DNA of 64,000 bases. Origin: Synechococcus sp. WH 8101 (GTDB taxonomy: Bacteria > Cyanobacteriota > Cyanobacteriia > PCC-6307 > Cyanobiaceae). Where the stretch lies: positions 682,001 through 746,000 of the forward strand of contig NZ_CP035914.1 of NCBI RefSeq assembly GCF_004209775.1. The letters run 5' to 3'. This document shows, one piece after another, positions 50,061 to 59,535 of this stretch. Position 1 is the first letter of the stretch. Every line of letters begins with the position of its first letter. The notes beneath the pieces are model-generated. The model was not told the DNA's origin. It saw only the letters and a list, made by a program, of their open reading frames with translations, and did not search any database. The translations under genes were made by a program, and so were the position numbers.

Positions 50061-51554
50061 ATGTTCGATGAGCTGTCAGCCCGCTTTGAAGATGCGGTCA
50101 AGGGGCTGAGGGGCCAGGACAAGATCTCTGAAACCAATGTGGAGGGTGCCCTCAAGGAGGTGCGCCGTGCCCTCCTTGAGGCGGACGTGAGCCTGCCGGT
50201 GGTGAAGGACTTCGTCGCAGAGGTGGGCCAGAAGGCAGTGGGCGCCGACGTGGTGCGCGGCATCAGCCCGGATCAGAAGTTCATCCAGGTGGTTCACGAT
50301 CAACTGGTGGAGGTGATGGGGGGCGGCAACGCGCCGCTCGCCCGGGCGGAGCAGGCGCCCACGGTGGTGCTGATGGCGGGCCTGCAGGGAGCTGGTAAAA
50401 CCACGGCCACCGCCAAGCTGGGCCTCTACCTCAAGGATCAGGGCCGCCGGGCCTTGATGGTCGGTGCCGATGTGTATCGCCCTGCTGCCATCGATCAGCT
50501 CAGAACCCTCGGGGAGCAGATCGGCGTGGAGGTGTTCAGCCTCGGTGCGGAGGCGAAGCCGGAAGAGATCGCCAGTGCCGGTCTGGCCAAGGCCAGGGAG
50601 GAGGGGTTCGACACCCTGTTGGTGGACACCGCTGGCCGGCTCCAGATCGACCAATCGATGATGGAGGAGATGGTGCGGATCCGTTCCGCCGTGCAGCCCG
50701 ATGAGGTGCTGCTGGTGGTGGATTCGATGATCGGCCAGGAGGCGGCCGAGCTCACCCGGGCCTTCCATGAGCAGGTGGGGATCACCGGTGCGGTGCTCAC
50801 CAAACTCGATGGCGACTCCCGTGGCGGCGCCGCCCTGTCGATCCGCAAGGTGAGTGGTCAGCCGATCAAGTTCATCGGCACCGGCGAGAAGGTGGAAGCG
50901 CTGCAGCCCTTCCATCCGGAACGGATGGCCAGCCGGATTCTGGGCATGGGGGATGTGCTCACCCTGGTGGAGAAAGCCCAGAAGGAGGTGGAGCTGGCCG
51001 ATGTGGAGAAGATGCAGAAGAAGTTGCAGGAGGCGTCCTTCGACTTCTCCGACTTCCTGCAGCAGATGCGTCTGATCAAGCGCATGGGCTCCCTCGGCGG
51101 CTTGATGAAGATGATCCCGGGCATGAACAAGCTCGATGACGGCATGCTCAAACAGGGTGAGCAGCAGTTGAAGAAGATCGAGGCGATGATCGGCTCGATG
51201 ACCGTCGCCGAGCGTCAGCAGCCGGAATTGCTCGCGGCCCAACCCTCGCGTCGGCGCCGGATCGCTTCCGGCAGCGGCCATTCCCCCGCCGACGTGGACA
51301 AGGTGCTGGCCGACTTCCAGAAGATGCGCGGCTTCATGCAGCAGATGACCCGAGGTGGCGGCATGCCGGGCATGCCTGGGATGGGGGGATTCCCTGGCAT
51401 GGGGGGATTTCCGGGGATGGGTGGTCCCGGCGGCGGCATGCCTGGCATGGGGGGCATGGGGGGCATGGGGGGCATGGGAGCCCGTGGCGGTCGTGGTGGT
51501 CCGCCCCGCCGTCAGCGCCCGGCCAAGAAGAAAAAAGGCTTCGGAGAGCTCTGA
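50061..51554 (+). CDS. ffh: Signal recognition particle protein Ffh
   Basis: This 497-residue SRP GTPase has an N-domain (ALKEVRRALLEADVSLPVVKDF), a G-domain with MAGLQGAGKTTATAKL, LVDTAGRLQID and TKLDGDSRGGAALS, and a Met-rich M domain (residues 310-440) that binds SRP RNA and signal sequences. The tail is long and Met/Gly-rich (PGMPGMGGFPGMGG...). Together with ffs at 20517 it completes the particle. The gene is followed by rpsP. Confidence 0.98.
   Translation: MFDELSARFEDAVKGLRGQDKISETNVEGALKEVRRALLEADVSLPVVKDFVAEVGQKAVGADVVRGISPDQKFIQVVHDQLVEVMGGGNAPLARAEQAPTVVLMAGLQGAGKTTATAKLGLYLKDQGRRALMVGADVYRPAAIDQLRTLGEQIGVEVFSLGAEAKPEEIASAGLAKAREEGFDTLLVDTAGRLQIDQSMMEEMVRIRSAVQPDEVLLVVDSMIGQEAAELTRAFHEQVGITGAVLTKLDGDSRGGAALSIRKVSGQPIKFIGTGEKVEALQPFHPERMASRILGMGDVLTLVEKAQKEVELADVEKMQKKLQEASFDFSDFLQQMRLIKRMGSLGGLMKMIPGMNKLDDGMLKQGEQQLKKIEAMIGSMTVAERQQPELLAAQPSRRRRIASGSGHSPADVDKVLADFQKMRGFMQQMTRGGGMPGMPGMGGFPGMGGFPGMGGPGGGMPGMGGMGGMGGMGARGGRGGPPRRQRPAKKKKGFGEL
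51446..51479 (+). repeat. 9-base tandem repeat in the ffh 3' end
   Basis: Units of CATGGGGGG run in tandem from 51446, three perfect copies and one divergent copy (CATGGGAGC). In frame they encode Met-Gly-Gly steps. Longer imperfect units (GGGGATTCCCTGGCATGG type) lie just upstream in 51370-51440. Confidence 0.85.
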
Positions 51555-51632
51555 CGGGTCGCAGGGTATGGTGGCTGTTTGGCGCGCGATTCAGCATCAG
51601 CGCCGACGTCCACCCATCCACGCAGCGCCACG

Positions 51633-52049
51633 ATGATCAAGCTCCGCCTGAAGCGGTTCGGTAAGAAGCGGGAAGCGAGCTTCCGCCTTGTGGCCTGCAA
51701 CAGCACGTCACGCCGTGATGGACGGCCTCTCCAGGAGCTCGGGTTCTACAACCCCCGCACCAAGGAGACCCGTCTCGATACGGAGGGACTGCGTGCCCGC
51801 CTCAGCCAGGGAGCCCAGCCCACCGATGCGGTGCGCTCCCTGCTGGAAAAAGGTGGGTTGATCGAGGCCAAGGTGCGCCCGGCCGAGATCGTCGGCAAGG
51901 CCAAGCAGGCGGCAGCCCGTGAAGCGGCAGCCAAGCAGGCTGCCAAAGAAGCGGCTGAAGCCAAGGCAGCAGCTGAAGCCGAAGCCAAAGCCGCCGCTGA
52001 GGAGGCGGCCACCGGCGATGCCGAAGGCGGTGAGAGCGCCGAGGCCTGA
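51633..52049 (+). CDS. rpsP: 30S ribosomal protein S16 with long Ala/Lys tail
   Basis: The first 80 residues are standard S16 ([42 protein letters not shown]). The remaining 55 are a low-complexity Ala/Glu/Lys helix ([21 protein letters not shown]). Typical S16 is about 80-90 residues; long tails are known in marine Synechococcus. The start is the ATG at 51633. The gene is followed by phoH with a few bases between. Confidence 0.97.
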   Translation: MIKLRLKRFGKKREASFRLVACNSTSRRDGRPLQELGFYNPRTKETRLDTEGLRARLSQGAQPTDAVRSLLEKGGLIEAKVRPAEIVGKAKQAAAREAAAKQAAKEAAEAKAAAEAEAKAAAEEAATGDAEGGESAEA

Positions 52050-52055
52050 TTGTTG

Positions 52056-53042
52056 ATGTCCGAAGCTGCCGCATCGGGCCGCTTCGTTGTTGATCTCCCC
52101 CACCCCGAGGCGGCGCTGGCCCTTTCAGGCCCCTCGGAACAGATCCTGCGTCAGCTGGAGGCCCTCACCGGTGTCTCCCTGGTGATGCGGGGTCTTCAAC
52201 TGGACATCACCGGACGGCCCAGTCAGCTCGAACGTGCTGCAGCTGTGGTGGAGCTGTTGCGGTCGTTTTGGCAAGAGGGCGATGCGATCTCGACGGTGGA
52301 CCTGCAGACGGCGCTTCAGGCACTCGATACGAACCGCCGTCAGGACCATCAGGCGATGGGGCAGCAGGTGCTGGCGCGCTCCCAACGGGGGCAGCTGCTG
52401 CGGCCGCGCACCCTGCGCCAGAAGACCTACGTCGAGGCGATGGAGCGCCACGATCTCACCTTTGCGCTAGGCCCTGCTGGCACCGGCAAGACCTTCCTGG
52501 CCACCGTGTTGGCGGTGCGCATGCTCAGTGAACGCAAGGTGGAGCGACTGATCCTCACCCGGCCGGCGGTGGAGGCCGGCGAGCGTCTCGGTTTTCTCCC
52601 CGGGGATCTGCAGCAGAAGGTGGACCCCTACCTGCGCCCCCTCTATGACGCCTTGCATGCCTTGATGGGGCCGGAAAAAACGGCGGCGCTGCTCGAGAAA
52701 GGCGTGATTGAGGTGGCGCCTCTGGCTTACATGCGCGGCCGCACCCTGGCGGAATCCTTCGTGATTCTCGATGAGGCGCAGAACACCACCCCTGCGCAGA
52801 TGCGCATGGTGCTCACCCGTCTGGGCGAGCGTTCCCGCATGGTCGTGACCGGCGACATCACCCAGGTGGATCTGCCTCCAGGGCAGCTAAGCGGCCTGGT
52901 GGAGGCGGCTGAGGTGCTGGATGGTGTTGAAGGCGTGGCGGTGTGTCGCCTCACCGCTGCCGATGTGGTGCGCCATCCCTTGGTGCAGCGGGTGGTGGAG
53001 GCCTACGCCCGTCGTGACAAGGGCCGCACCCGGCGCGGATGA
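52056..53042 (+). CDS. phoH: PhoH-like ATPase
   Basis: This protein of about 328 residues has the PhoH core: the P-loop ALGPAGTGKTFLATVLAV, LTRPAVEAGERLGFLPGDLQQKVDPYLRPLYDAL, Walker B VILDEAQNTTPAQM and TGDITQVDLP. An N-terminal KH-like domain (residues 15-75) is also usual. PhoH proteins bind ATP and RNA; the exact role is unsettled. The start is ATG at 52056, with TTG two codons upstream. It follows rpsP tightly. Confidence 0.95.
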   Translation: MSEAAASGRFVVDLPHPEAALALSGPSEQILRQLEALTGVSLVMRGLQLDITGRPSQLERAAAVVELLRSFWQEGDAISTVDLQTALQALDTNRRQDHQAMGQQVLARSQRGQLLRPRTLRQKTYVEAMERHDLTFALGPAGTGKTFLATVLAVRMLSERKVERLILTRPAVEAGERLGFLPGDLQQKVDPYLRPLYDALHALMGPEKTAALLEKGVIEVAPLAYMRGRTLAESFVILDEAQNTTPAQMRMVLTRLGERSRMVVTGDITQVDLPPGQLSGLVEAAEVLDGVEGVAVCRLTAADVVRHPLVQRVVEAYARRDKGRTRRG

Positions 53043-53118
53043 GGGGATCCGCACCGTTGCCGCCAGCGCCGCTCTGTCAGGACTGGCAGAGTACGTAAGT
53101 CATGTGATCTGGGGCGCC

Positions 53119-53853
53119 ATGCCAGCCAGCAGCAATTTCCAGGAAGCGATCCGCGAGGCCCAGTCGAGTGCCCTCGTCGGCCCCAATGTGGTGAACAAGG
53201 CCTTGCCCTATGTGGGGGGTGGCATGGTGCTCACCGCCGGTGGCGTGTTGGGTGGGATGGCCACCATGGCCTCGATCGGTTTCCAGGCGTTCAACACGAT
53301 CTCCCTGATCGCGATCATCCCCTGGTTCATCCTTTTCTTCGTGGCTCAGAACGCCGCGAACAAGGCCAACAACGGCACGGCGCTGCCGCTGATGGCCACC
53401 TTCAGTCTGCTCACAGGATTCACACTCACCGGCCTGGTGGTGCAGGCGATTGCCGTGGCGGGTGCCGCTTCGATCGGCATCGCCGCGCTGGCCACCGGCA
53501 TCACCTTCGCGGTGGCTTCGGTGGCCAGTCGTCGCATGAGCGACAGCGTCGGTCAGGCCCTCAGCGCCGTGGTCGGCCTCGGTCTGATCGGTCTGGTGAT
53601 CGCCATGCTGGGCATTTTTGTTGCCGGCTTCTTCGTGCCCGGCATCTTTGCGGCCACCAACCTGGCCATCGCAGGCTTCGGCACGGTGTTGTTCGTTGGC
53701 ATGGCGTTTGTCGACTTCTACACCATGCCCCGCACCTACCGGGATGACCAATACCTGGCTGGTGCTCTGGGGATGTATCTCACTTACATCAACCTGTTCA
53801 TCTTCATCCTCCGTTTGATCATCGCCCTGCAAGGCGGCGGCCGCCGCGACTGA
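53119..53853 (+). CDS. Bax inhibitor-1/YccA-like membrane protein
   Basis: This 244-residue protein has seven predicted membrane segments and the BI-1 C-terminal pattern (GTVLFVGMAFVDFYTMPRTY...YLAGALGMYLTYINLFIFILRLI). The ATG at 53119 gives MPASSNFQEAIREAQSS, a usual cyanobacterial start; the longer frame overlaps phoH. Such proteins are linked to calcium leak or protease control in other bacteria. Role here is unknown. Confidence 0.9.
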   Translation: MPASSNFQEAIREAQSSALVGPNVVNKALPYVGGGMVLTAGGVLGGMATMASIGFQAFNTISLIAIIPWFILFFVAQNAANKANNGTALPLMATFSLLTGFTLTGLVVQAIAVAGAASIGIAALATGITFAVASVASRRMSDSVGQALSAVVGLGLIGLVIAMLGIFVAGFFVPGIFAATNLAIAGFGTVLFVGMAFVDFYTMPRTYRDDQYLAGALGMYLTYINLFIFILRLIIALQGGGRRD

Positions 53854-53903
53854 TCGCCACCACCGCTGGCTTGGGCACCCCTCGGGTTGCCCTCCGCGTC
53901 AGA

Positions 53904-53927
53904 CCCCGGTCGCCAGGCCGGGGTTTT
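53904..53927 (+). terminator. Rho-independent terminator after the BI-1 gene
   Basis: CCCCGG (53904-53909) pairs with CCGGGG (53918-53923) around an eight-base loop and is followed by TTTT (53924-53927). A second hairpin (GGGCA/TGCCC) lies just upstream. It ends the ffh-rpsP-phoH-BI-1 run before the divergently regulated sugar genes. Confidence 0.78.
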
Positions 53928-54001
53928 CCGTTTCAGGCTGTGACAGCACCCAGACGAAACCAGGTTGGCTCGCTGGATTAGGAGCGCTTAGTGACAAGTG
54001 G

Positions 54002-55411
54002 ATGGCCTCCAGTCTTCAGCGCCGCGAAGCCGATCAGCGGATGCAATTCATCCTGAGGCTTGCGATTGCGGCGGCCTTAGGCGGCTTCCTTTTCGGGTAT
54101 GACACGGCGGTCATCAATGGGGCCGTGTCTTCGATTCAGGCCACGTTCAACGCCTCGGCCGTGGGACTCGGTCTGGCGGTGTCTTCAGCCTTGCTCGGTT
54201 CTGCCGCGGGTGCTCTCGGTGCGGGCTGGCTTGCGGATCGCATCGGTCGCCGGCGCAGCATGTGGCTTGCGGCGGTGCTCTTCATCGCCAGTGCGGTGGG
54301 GTCCGCCCTGGCACCGACGCTGCGCGATCTGGTGATCTGGCGTGTGATCGGTGGTGTGGCCGTTGGCTTTGCCAGTGTGCTGGCGCCGGCTTACATCGCT
54401 GAGATTTCTCCTGCCAATTTGCGGGGGCGCACCGGTTCGTTGCAGCAGTTGGCGATTGTGGTGGGGATTTTTATCGCGCTTCTGTTTGATTACGTGATCG
54501 TGCTGGCCACGGTGGATCAGGAGCCGCTCTCCAGTGTGGGCCCGCTGCCGGCCTGGCGCTGGATGTTGATGTCTGAGTTAATCCCGGCGCTGTTATACGG
54601 CGGCATGGTGCTGCGGATTCCCGAAAGCCCTCGCTATCTGGTTCAGATCGGTTGCATTGAGCATGCCCGTGAGGTGATCCTCAAGACCCTGGGTGAACCT
54701 ACCCAGGAGGTGATTGATCGCATTCAGGCCAGCCTCGGCCATCGCAATGGTGGACAGATTCAGGATCTGTTCTCGAAGCGTTCTCTGCTTCTACCGGTGG
54801 TGTGGACCGGCGTGTTGTTGGCGATATTTCAGCAATTCGTTGGCATCAATGTGATCTTCTATTACTCCAGCTCTCTCTGGAAGGCCGTGGGATTCAGCAC
54901 CACGGATAGCCTCAGCATCACGGTGGTGACCTCAATTACCAATGTGGTCACGACGTTCCTAGCGATTGCCACGATTGATCGACTCGGGCGGCGGCCCCTG
55001 CTGTTGGTTGGTTCTGTGGTGATCACGATCAGCCTGGGATTGATGAGCTGGACGTTTGCCGGCGCTCCGATTGTGAACGGCGAACCCCAGTTGACCGGCG
55101 CCGCCTCGTTGGTGGCCCTGATTTCGGCGAACGTGTTTGTGTTTGCCTTCGGTTTCTCCTGGGGGCCGGTGATGTGGGTGCTCTTGGGTGAGATGTTCAG
55201 CAATCGCATCCGCGCCCTGGCCCTGGGGCTCTCCGCCACCGTGAACTGGCTGGCCAATTTCCTCATTTCCACCACCTTCCCCGTGTTGCTCCAGTCATCG
55301 GGGCCTGCGCTCGCCTATGGCTTGTATGCCACAGCTGCAGCGATCTCCTTCTTCTTTGTGCTGTTCATGGTGCGGGAAACGAAGGGACGTGAGCTGGAAG
55401 ACATGGCCTGA
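54002..55411 (+). CDS. Sugar porter of the major facilitator superfamily (possible glucose transporter)
   Basis: This 469-residue protein has 12 predicted helices and sugar-porter signatures: LFGYDTAVINGA, DRIGRRRS, AEISPANLRGR, PESPRYL, QQFVGINVIFYYS, DRLGRRPL and RETKGREL. It is close in pattern to GlcP/GlcH proteins that take up glucose in Synechocystis and marine picocyanobacteria. The OprB gene starts three bases after its stop, so both are probably one operon. Substrate is inferred. Confidence 0.92.
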   Translation: MASSLQRREADQRMQFILRLAIAAALGGFLFGYDTAVINGAVSSIQATFNASAVGLGLAVSSALLGSAAGALGAGWLADRIGRRRSMWLAAVLFIASAVGSALAPTLRDLVIWRVIGGVAVGFASVLAPAYIAEISPANLRGRTGSLQQLAIVVGIFIALLFDYVIVLATVDQEPLSSVGPLPAWRWMLMSELIPALLYGGMVLRIPESPRYLVQIGCIEHAREVILKTLGEPTQEVIDRIQASLGHRNGGQIQDLFSKRSLLLPVVWTGVLLAIFQQFVGINVIFYYSSSLWKAVGFSTTDSLSITVVTSITNVVTTFLAIATIDRLGRRPLLLVGSVVITISLGLMSWTFAGAPIVNGEPQLTGAASLVALISANVFVFAFGFSWGPVMWVLLGEMFSNRIRALALGLSATVNWLANFLISTTFPVLLQSSGPALAYGLYATAAAISFFFVLFMVRETKGRELEDMA

Positions 55412-55413
55412 TC

Positions 55414-56784
55414 GTGATGTCAAAATCACAGCCACGTCGGCCCCAACGCTGGGCCTCTCTCCTGGCTCTGATCCTCGCCATGGGGGCACCATGGGCTGCT
55501 GCAGCGCCCAGCCTCGCTGAGGAGGTGGATGCATCAGAGTCAGCCAAGGAAACGATTGACAACACTCCCCAGCCCTGGCTGCAGAACTGGCTGGATATGC
55601 CCGACTGGATGGCGATCTCCCTGGGATACGTCAATGAAATCAACGGCAATCCATCCGGTGGCTTGCAGCAAACGGCTACCTACACCCACAACATCTCGCT
55701 CAACACGAGCTATTCCAGCGGCTACACACGACCCGTTGATCAGTGGGGCGAATTTGATCACTGGAAACTGGTGGCCAATCTGTCGCAGCGTTCTGGCACC
55801 AGCTTGTCGCAGAAGATTCCCAATGCATTGGCTGTGCAGCAGATCTTTGGCTATGGCCAGACTTTTCGTCTGGCGGGCCTTTGGGTGGAGCGCGGTCAGC
55901 AAGAGAGCGGTTTGCTCACTCTCAAGCTGGGCAAGATGGCTACGTTTGATGATTTCGCCTCGTCGCCGTTGTATTGCTACTACACCAACAATGGCTTCTG
56001 CGGGCAGATCTGGGGCATTCCCAATTCTTTGCCCGTCGCCGCCTATCCGGCCAACCATTATGGGGCTGTTGTGCATGTGGGTGATCGCAAGCGCGGCACG
56101 CTGCGCTATGGCCTTTATCAGATCAATCCCGAGGGATTTGAACCCGGATATCACGGTGCCGACTTTCAGATCAGCTCCTCCAATGGCCTGGCTCAGTTTT
56201 TGCAACTCGATATCCCCTTCGCCCCGGCTGGCACGATTCCCTTGAAGTGGATGGCCGATGGCCGCTTGCAGCGCGTGCCGGAGGATGAGAAAGATCTTGA
56301 TTATGTGTCCGGTTTGCCGGCTCCCGGTTTGCAGCTTGGTGGTTGGTTGGGGAGCTGGGATTTCCCTCTGTTGGAGAACAGTGCGCTGACCGCGTCTCAG
56401 AACAATGGGGTGTATGGCCTGGTGGCGGTGCCGCTGACGCTCGGGGGGCTGGCTTTGGATGGTCGTCTCTGGGCCAACCTGGCCTATGGCTTCAACCCTG
56501 ATGTGCAGACCATTCCCGTGAACTATGCCGGTGGCTGGGTAGGGAAGGGCGTGTTTCGCAATCGACCGAATGACGCTCTGGTGATCGGGTTTTCCCATGC
56601 CGGTTGGAGTCCGGACATGCCCACGCCACAGGTGTGGGAGTCGGTGATCGAATTGGGGTATCAGGTCGCGATCGGCACCAATGCTTCGATTCAGCCCAAC
56701 CTCCAATACGTGTTCAATCCCAGTGGCACCGGTGCGGTGCCCGATGCGTTCGTGTTGGGGGTGCAGATGACGTTGTTGTTCTGA
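55414..56784 (+). CDS. OprB-family carbohydrate-selective porin
   Basis: This 456-residue outer-membrane protein has a signal peptide (RWASLLALILAMGAPWAAAAPSLA), then beta-strand-rich sequence with the OprB pattern (LKLGKMATFDDFASSPLYCYYTNNGFCGQIWG, GTLRYGLYQINPEGF, AQFLQLDIPF...) and a terminal aromatic residue (QMTLLF) needed for barrel insertion. No SLH domain is seen. It starts GTG at 55414, or ATG three bases later. With the porter it forms a two-membrane sugar uptake pair. Confidence 0.92.
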   Translation: MMSKSQPRRPQRWASLLALILAMGAPWAAAAPSLAEEVDASESAKETIDNTPQPWLQNWLDMPDWMAISLGYVNEINGNPSGGLQQTATYTHNISLNTSYSSGYTRPVDQWGEFDHWKLVANLSQRSGTSLSQKIPNALAVQQIFGYGQTFRLAGLWVERGQQESGLLTLKLGKMATFDDFASSPLYCYYTNNGFCGQIWGIPNSLPVAAYPANHYGAVVHVGDRKRGTLRYGLYQINPEGFEPGYHGADFQISSSNGLAQFLQLDIPFAPAGTIPLKWMADGRLQRVPEDEKDLDYVSGLPAPGLQLGGWLGSWDFPLLENSALTASQNNGVYGLVAVPLTLGGLALDGRLWANLAYGFNPDVQTIPVNYAGGWVGKGVFRNRPNDALVIGFSHAGWSPDMPTPQVWESVIELGYQVAIGTNASIQPNLQYVFNPSGTGAVPDAFVLGVQMTLLF

Positions 56785-56794
56785 TCTGGCTGGA

Positions 56795-57313
56795 TCAGTC
56801 GGCGACGGCCTCCACCGCTTCCCGGATCGCTTGCTTCTGCCGCTCGTCGTAGCCCCAGCGCTCCAGGAAGGCCAGGTCGTCGCCGCGGCTGTGATGGGCC
56901 GCATCGAGCAGGGTTTCGAGACGTTCTTTCACTTGGTGGGGATCGAGTTGACGCAGCAACTCGCAGCAGCGGGCATTGACCCGTTCCGAACCAGAGGCCT
57001 GCGCGTCGTCGCCATTATTGCGATGGTGCACCACCATCGCTGCACTCATCGCCAGGTTGCGAGCGGTGAGGTCCACCACCCCTTCTCCCGCATCGCGCAG
57101 CTTGATCACAAGGGGTTCCGGCAGGCGATCCATCAGGGCGCTGTCGCCGGCGAGGCTCACCACGAAGAAGCCGCGAGCCCCATCGCGACTGGCCACCAGC
57201 TCCGCCACCCGATCGGCCAGCACTTCGTCGCTGATCTCCTCCCCATCCCACTGTTGCAACCAACCGGCGGCGATCTCCATCGCCTGCTGAAAGGTGGGTT
57301 CGAGCGCACTCAT
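56795..57313 (-). CDS. Conserved cyanobacterial protein, unknown function
   Basis: This 172-residue acidic soluble protein is helical (TFQQAMEIAAGWLQQWDGEEISDEVLADRVAELVAS), with a GFFVVSLAGDSALMDRLPEPL segment and a C-terminal helix ending RQKQAIREAVEAVAD. I believe similar proteins occur across cyanobacteria, but I recall no function. A perfect CTGATC/GATCAG hairpin at 56781-56798 separates it from the convergent porin gene. It is divergent from era. Confidence 0.8.
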   Translation of the reverse strand: MSALEPTFQQAMEIAAGWLQQWDGEEISDEVLADRVAELVASRDGARGFFVVSLAGDSALMDRLPEPLVIKLRDAGEGVVDLTARNLAMSAAMVVHHRNNGDDAQASGSERVNARCCELLRQLDPHQVKERLETLLDAAHHSRGDDLAFLERWGYDERQKQAIREAVEAVAD

Positions 57314-57378
57314 GCTCTGCCATCACTGCGGCGATCAGCCTATGGGCAACGGGTGTGCTTGCAAGCGATGCTGAAGCC

Positions 57379-58314
57379 ATGGATCTCACCCCTGGCGCCC
57401 AGACCCCTCACCGCTCTGGCTTCGTCGCCCTGATCGGACGCCCCAACGTGGGCAAATCCACCCTGGTGAATCAGCTGGTGGGAGACAAGGTGGCGATCAC
57501 TTCGCCGGTGGCCCAGACCACGCGCAACCGTCTGCGCGCCATTCTCACCACCCCCGAGGCCCAGCTGATCCTGGTGGACACCCCAGGCATCCACAAGCCG
57601 CATCATCTGCTCGGCGAACGCCTGGTGCAAAGCGCCCGATCCGCCATTGGTGAAGTGGATCTGGTGCTGCTGCTTCTGGAGGGGTGTGAAGCCCCTGGCC
57701 GCGGCGATGCCTTCATCATCCAGTTGCTGCAACAGCAGCGCCTGCCGGTGCTGGTGGTGCTCAACAAATGGGACCGGGTGCCCGCAGAGCGCAGGCCGGA
57801 GGCCGATCTCGCCTATCGGGAGTTGCTGGAGACCACCGATTGGCCCATGCATCACTGCAGCGCCCTGAGTGGAGCCGGTTGCCCGGAGCTGGTGCAGGCG
57901 ATTGTGGCTCGCTTGCCCGAAGGGCCCCAGCTCTATCCCGCCGACATGGTGAGCGATCAGCCGGAGCGGTTGTTGATGGCCGAACTGATCCGCGAGCAGG
58001 TGCTCACCCATACCCGTGAAGAGGTGCCCCACAGCGTGGCGGTGCAGATCGACCGGGTGGACGAGATGCCGTCGAAGGGAAAGGGCAAGCCCCGCACCGC
58101 CGTGCTCGCCACCGTGCTGGTGGAGCGCAAGAGCCAGAAGGTAATTCTGATCGGTAAGGGCGGAGCGATGCTGAGAACGATCGGCCAAGGCGCCCGTCTC
58201 CAGATGCAGACCCTGATCGATGGGCCGGTGTATCTGGAGCTGTTTGTGAAAGTGGTGCCCGACTGGCGCAGCAAACCGGCGCGCCTGGCCGAACTCGGCT
58301 ATGGCGTGGAGTGA
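57379..58314 (+). CDS. era: GTPase Era
   Basis: This GTPase of about 311 residues acts in 16S rRNA maturation. The G1 motif is GRPNVGKSTLVNQLVG, G3 is VDTPGIHKP, G4 is LNKWD, and the C-terminal KH domain has KVILIGKGGAMLRTIGQGAR and LELFVKVVPDWRS. The start is the ATG at 57379 (MDLTPGAQTP). Its neighbours downstream are the bilin lyase and trmD. Confidence 0.97.
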   Translation: MDLTPGAQTPHRSGFVALIGRPNVGKSTLVNQLVGDKVAITSPVAQTTRNRLRAILTTPEAQLILVDTPGIHKPHHLLGERLVQSARSAIGEVDLVLLLLEGCEAPGRGDAFIIQLLQQQRLPVLVVLNKWDRVPAERRPEADLAYRELLETTDWPMHHCSALSGAGCPELVQAIVARLPEGPQLYPADMVSDQPERLLMAELIREQVLTHTREEVPHSVAVQIDRVDEMPSKGKGKPRTAVLATVLVERKSQKVILIGKGGAMLRTIGQGARLQMQTLIDGPVYLELFVKVVPDWRSKPARLAELGYGVE

Positions 58315-58346
58315 AACGGGGGACCCGCGGCTGAGAAGATGGCGGC

Positions 58347-58817
58347 ATGAGCGACCTCCCCTTCCCTCCTGCTGATCTCGATTCGTTCCTGCAGCTCTGT
58401 GACGGCCGCTGGATGAGTCTGCGCAGCATTTTTCAACTCGACGGCAGTGACGACTGGCACAGCAGTGAGCGGGGAGAACTGGTGATGCAGAGCGAGCAGG
58501 AGGGAGCGGATGGCGGCGCCAGGCTGAAGGTGTGCGCGGCGGATGGGCGCCAGCTGGCTGCCATGCACTTTGCCCCAAGAGGTGTGTTGACCCTGGCGGC
58601 AAGTCCTACTGAGTCAAGCGGCCATTGGCAGCTGCATGGTGATGGCTGTCTGGAGCTGACCTTGCCCGCCGCGAACGGCGCCAGCCTGCGCGAGCGGATC
58701 TGGTTCACCAAGGCGAACCTGCGTCTGCGCAGCACCACCCTGGTGGATCAGGACGGCACACCGCGTCAGGCCAGTTTCTGCTCGGAGATCCGCCGGGTCA
58801 CGGCCCCTCAGGGCTGA
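58347..58817 (+). CDS. CpcS/CpeS-type phycobiliprotein lyase family protein
   Basis: This 156-residue protein has the CpcS fold signature: an N-terminal LCDGRWMSLRSIFQL in place of the SxGxWxSxRxxH-like motif and a C-terminal ERIWFTKANLRLRSTTLVDQDGTPRQASFCSEIRRV. S-type lyases attach bilins to Cys-82-type sites of phycobiliproteins. The His of the usual RSxH motif reads RSIF, so activity or substrate may differ. It lies between era and trmD. Confidence 0.88.
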   Translation: MSDLPFPPADLDSFLQLCDGRWMSLRSIFQLDGSDDWHSSERGELVMQSEQEGADGGARLKVCAADGRQLAAMHFAPRGVLTLAASPTESSGHWQLHGDGCLELTLPAANGASLRERIWFTKANLRLRSTTLVDQDGTPRQASFCSEIRRVTAPQG

Positions 58818-58821
58818 GGGG

Positions 58822-59535
58822 ATGGCTGCGTTGCGCCTCGATGTGGTGAGCCTGGCGCCTCAGGCGTTTGCGCCGTTGCTGGAGCTGGGGGTGATCGGTC
58901 GGGCCTTTGCGGCGGGGCGTGCGGAGTTGCACCTGCACAACCCGCGCGATCACGCCACGGATCGCTACCGCAAGGTCGACGATGAGCCCTACGGCGGCGG
59001 TGCCGGTATGGTGCTGAAGCCGGAGCCGGTGTATGCCGCTGTTGAGGCGATCCCGGTGTGTGGGCGGCGGCGTGTGCTGCTGATGACACCCCAGGGTCAG
59101 CCCCTGCGGCAGGCCGATCTGCAGCGTTGGTCGGAGACGTGCGATCAATTGGTCTTGCTCTGCGGCCACTACGAGGGGTTTGATGAGCGGATCCGCGCCC
59201 TTGCGGATGAGGAGGTGTCGCTGGGAGATTTTGTTCTCACGGGCGGTGAGCTGCCGGCGATGACGATCATCAACGGGGTGGTGCGTCTGCTGCCGGGCAC
59301 GGTGGGGACGGCCCACTCCCTGGTGGAGGAGAGCCACAGCGATTTGCTGTTGGAGCATCCCCACTACACGCGGCCGGCGGATTTCCGGGGGATGGCCGTG
59401 CCCGAGGTGCTGCGCAGTGGCGATCATGGTGCGATCGAGCGTTGGCGGCAGGCCCAGCGCGAGCAGCGCACGGCTGAGCGCAGACCCGACCTGCTCACCC
59501 GCTGGCGCCAGCAGCAACAGCAGGCGCAGCAGTAG
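58822..59535 (+). CDS. trmD: tRNA (guanine37-N1)-methyltransferase
   Basis: This 237-residue SPOUT enzyme methylates G37 next to the anticodon. [21 protein letters not shown] at the start, [59 protein letters not shown] and [14 protein letters not shown] are hallmarks. The tail is Gln-rich ([10 protein letters not shown]) and overlaps a short direct repeat. It begins a few bases after the lyase stop. Confidence 0.98.
   Translation: MAALRLDVVSLAPQAFAPLLELGVIGRAFAAGRAELHLHNPRDHATDRYRKVDDEPYGGGAGMVLKPEPVYAAVEAIPVCGRRRVLLMTPQGQPLRQADLQRWSETCDQLVLLCGHYEGFDERIRALADEEVSLGDFVLTGGELPAMTIINGVVRLLPGTVGTAHSLVEESHSDLLLEHPHYTRPADFRGMAVPEVLRSGDHGAIERWRQAQREQRTAERRPDLLTRWRQQQQQAQQ

Noticed and set aside
55540-56904. 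454-codon minus-strand ORF over the OprB gene
   Set aside because: Antisense of a recognisable porin.
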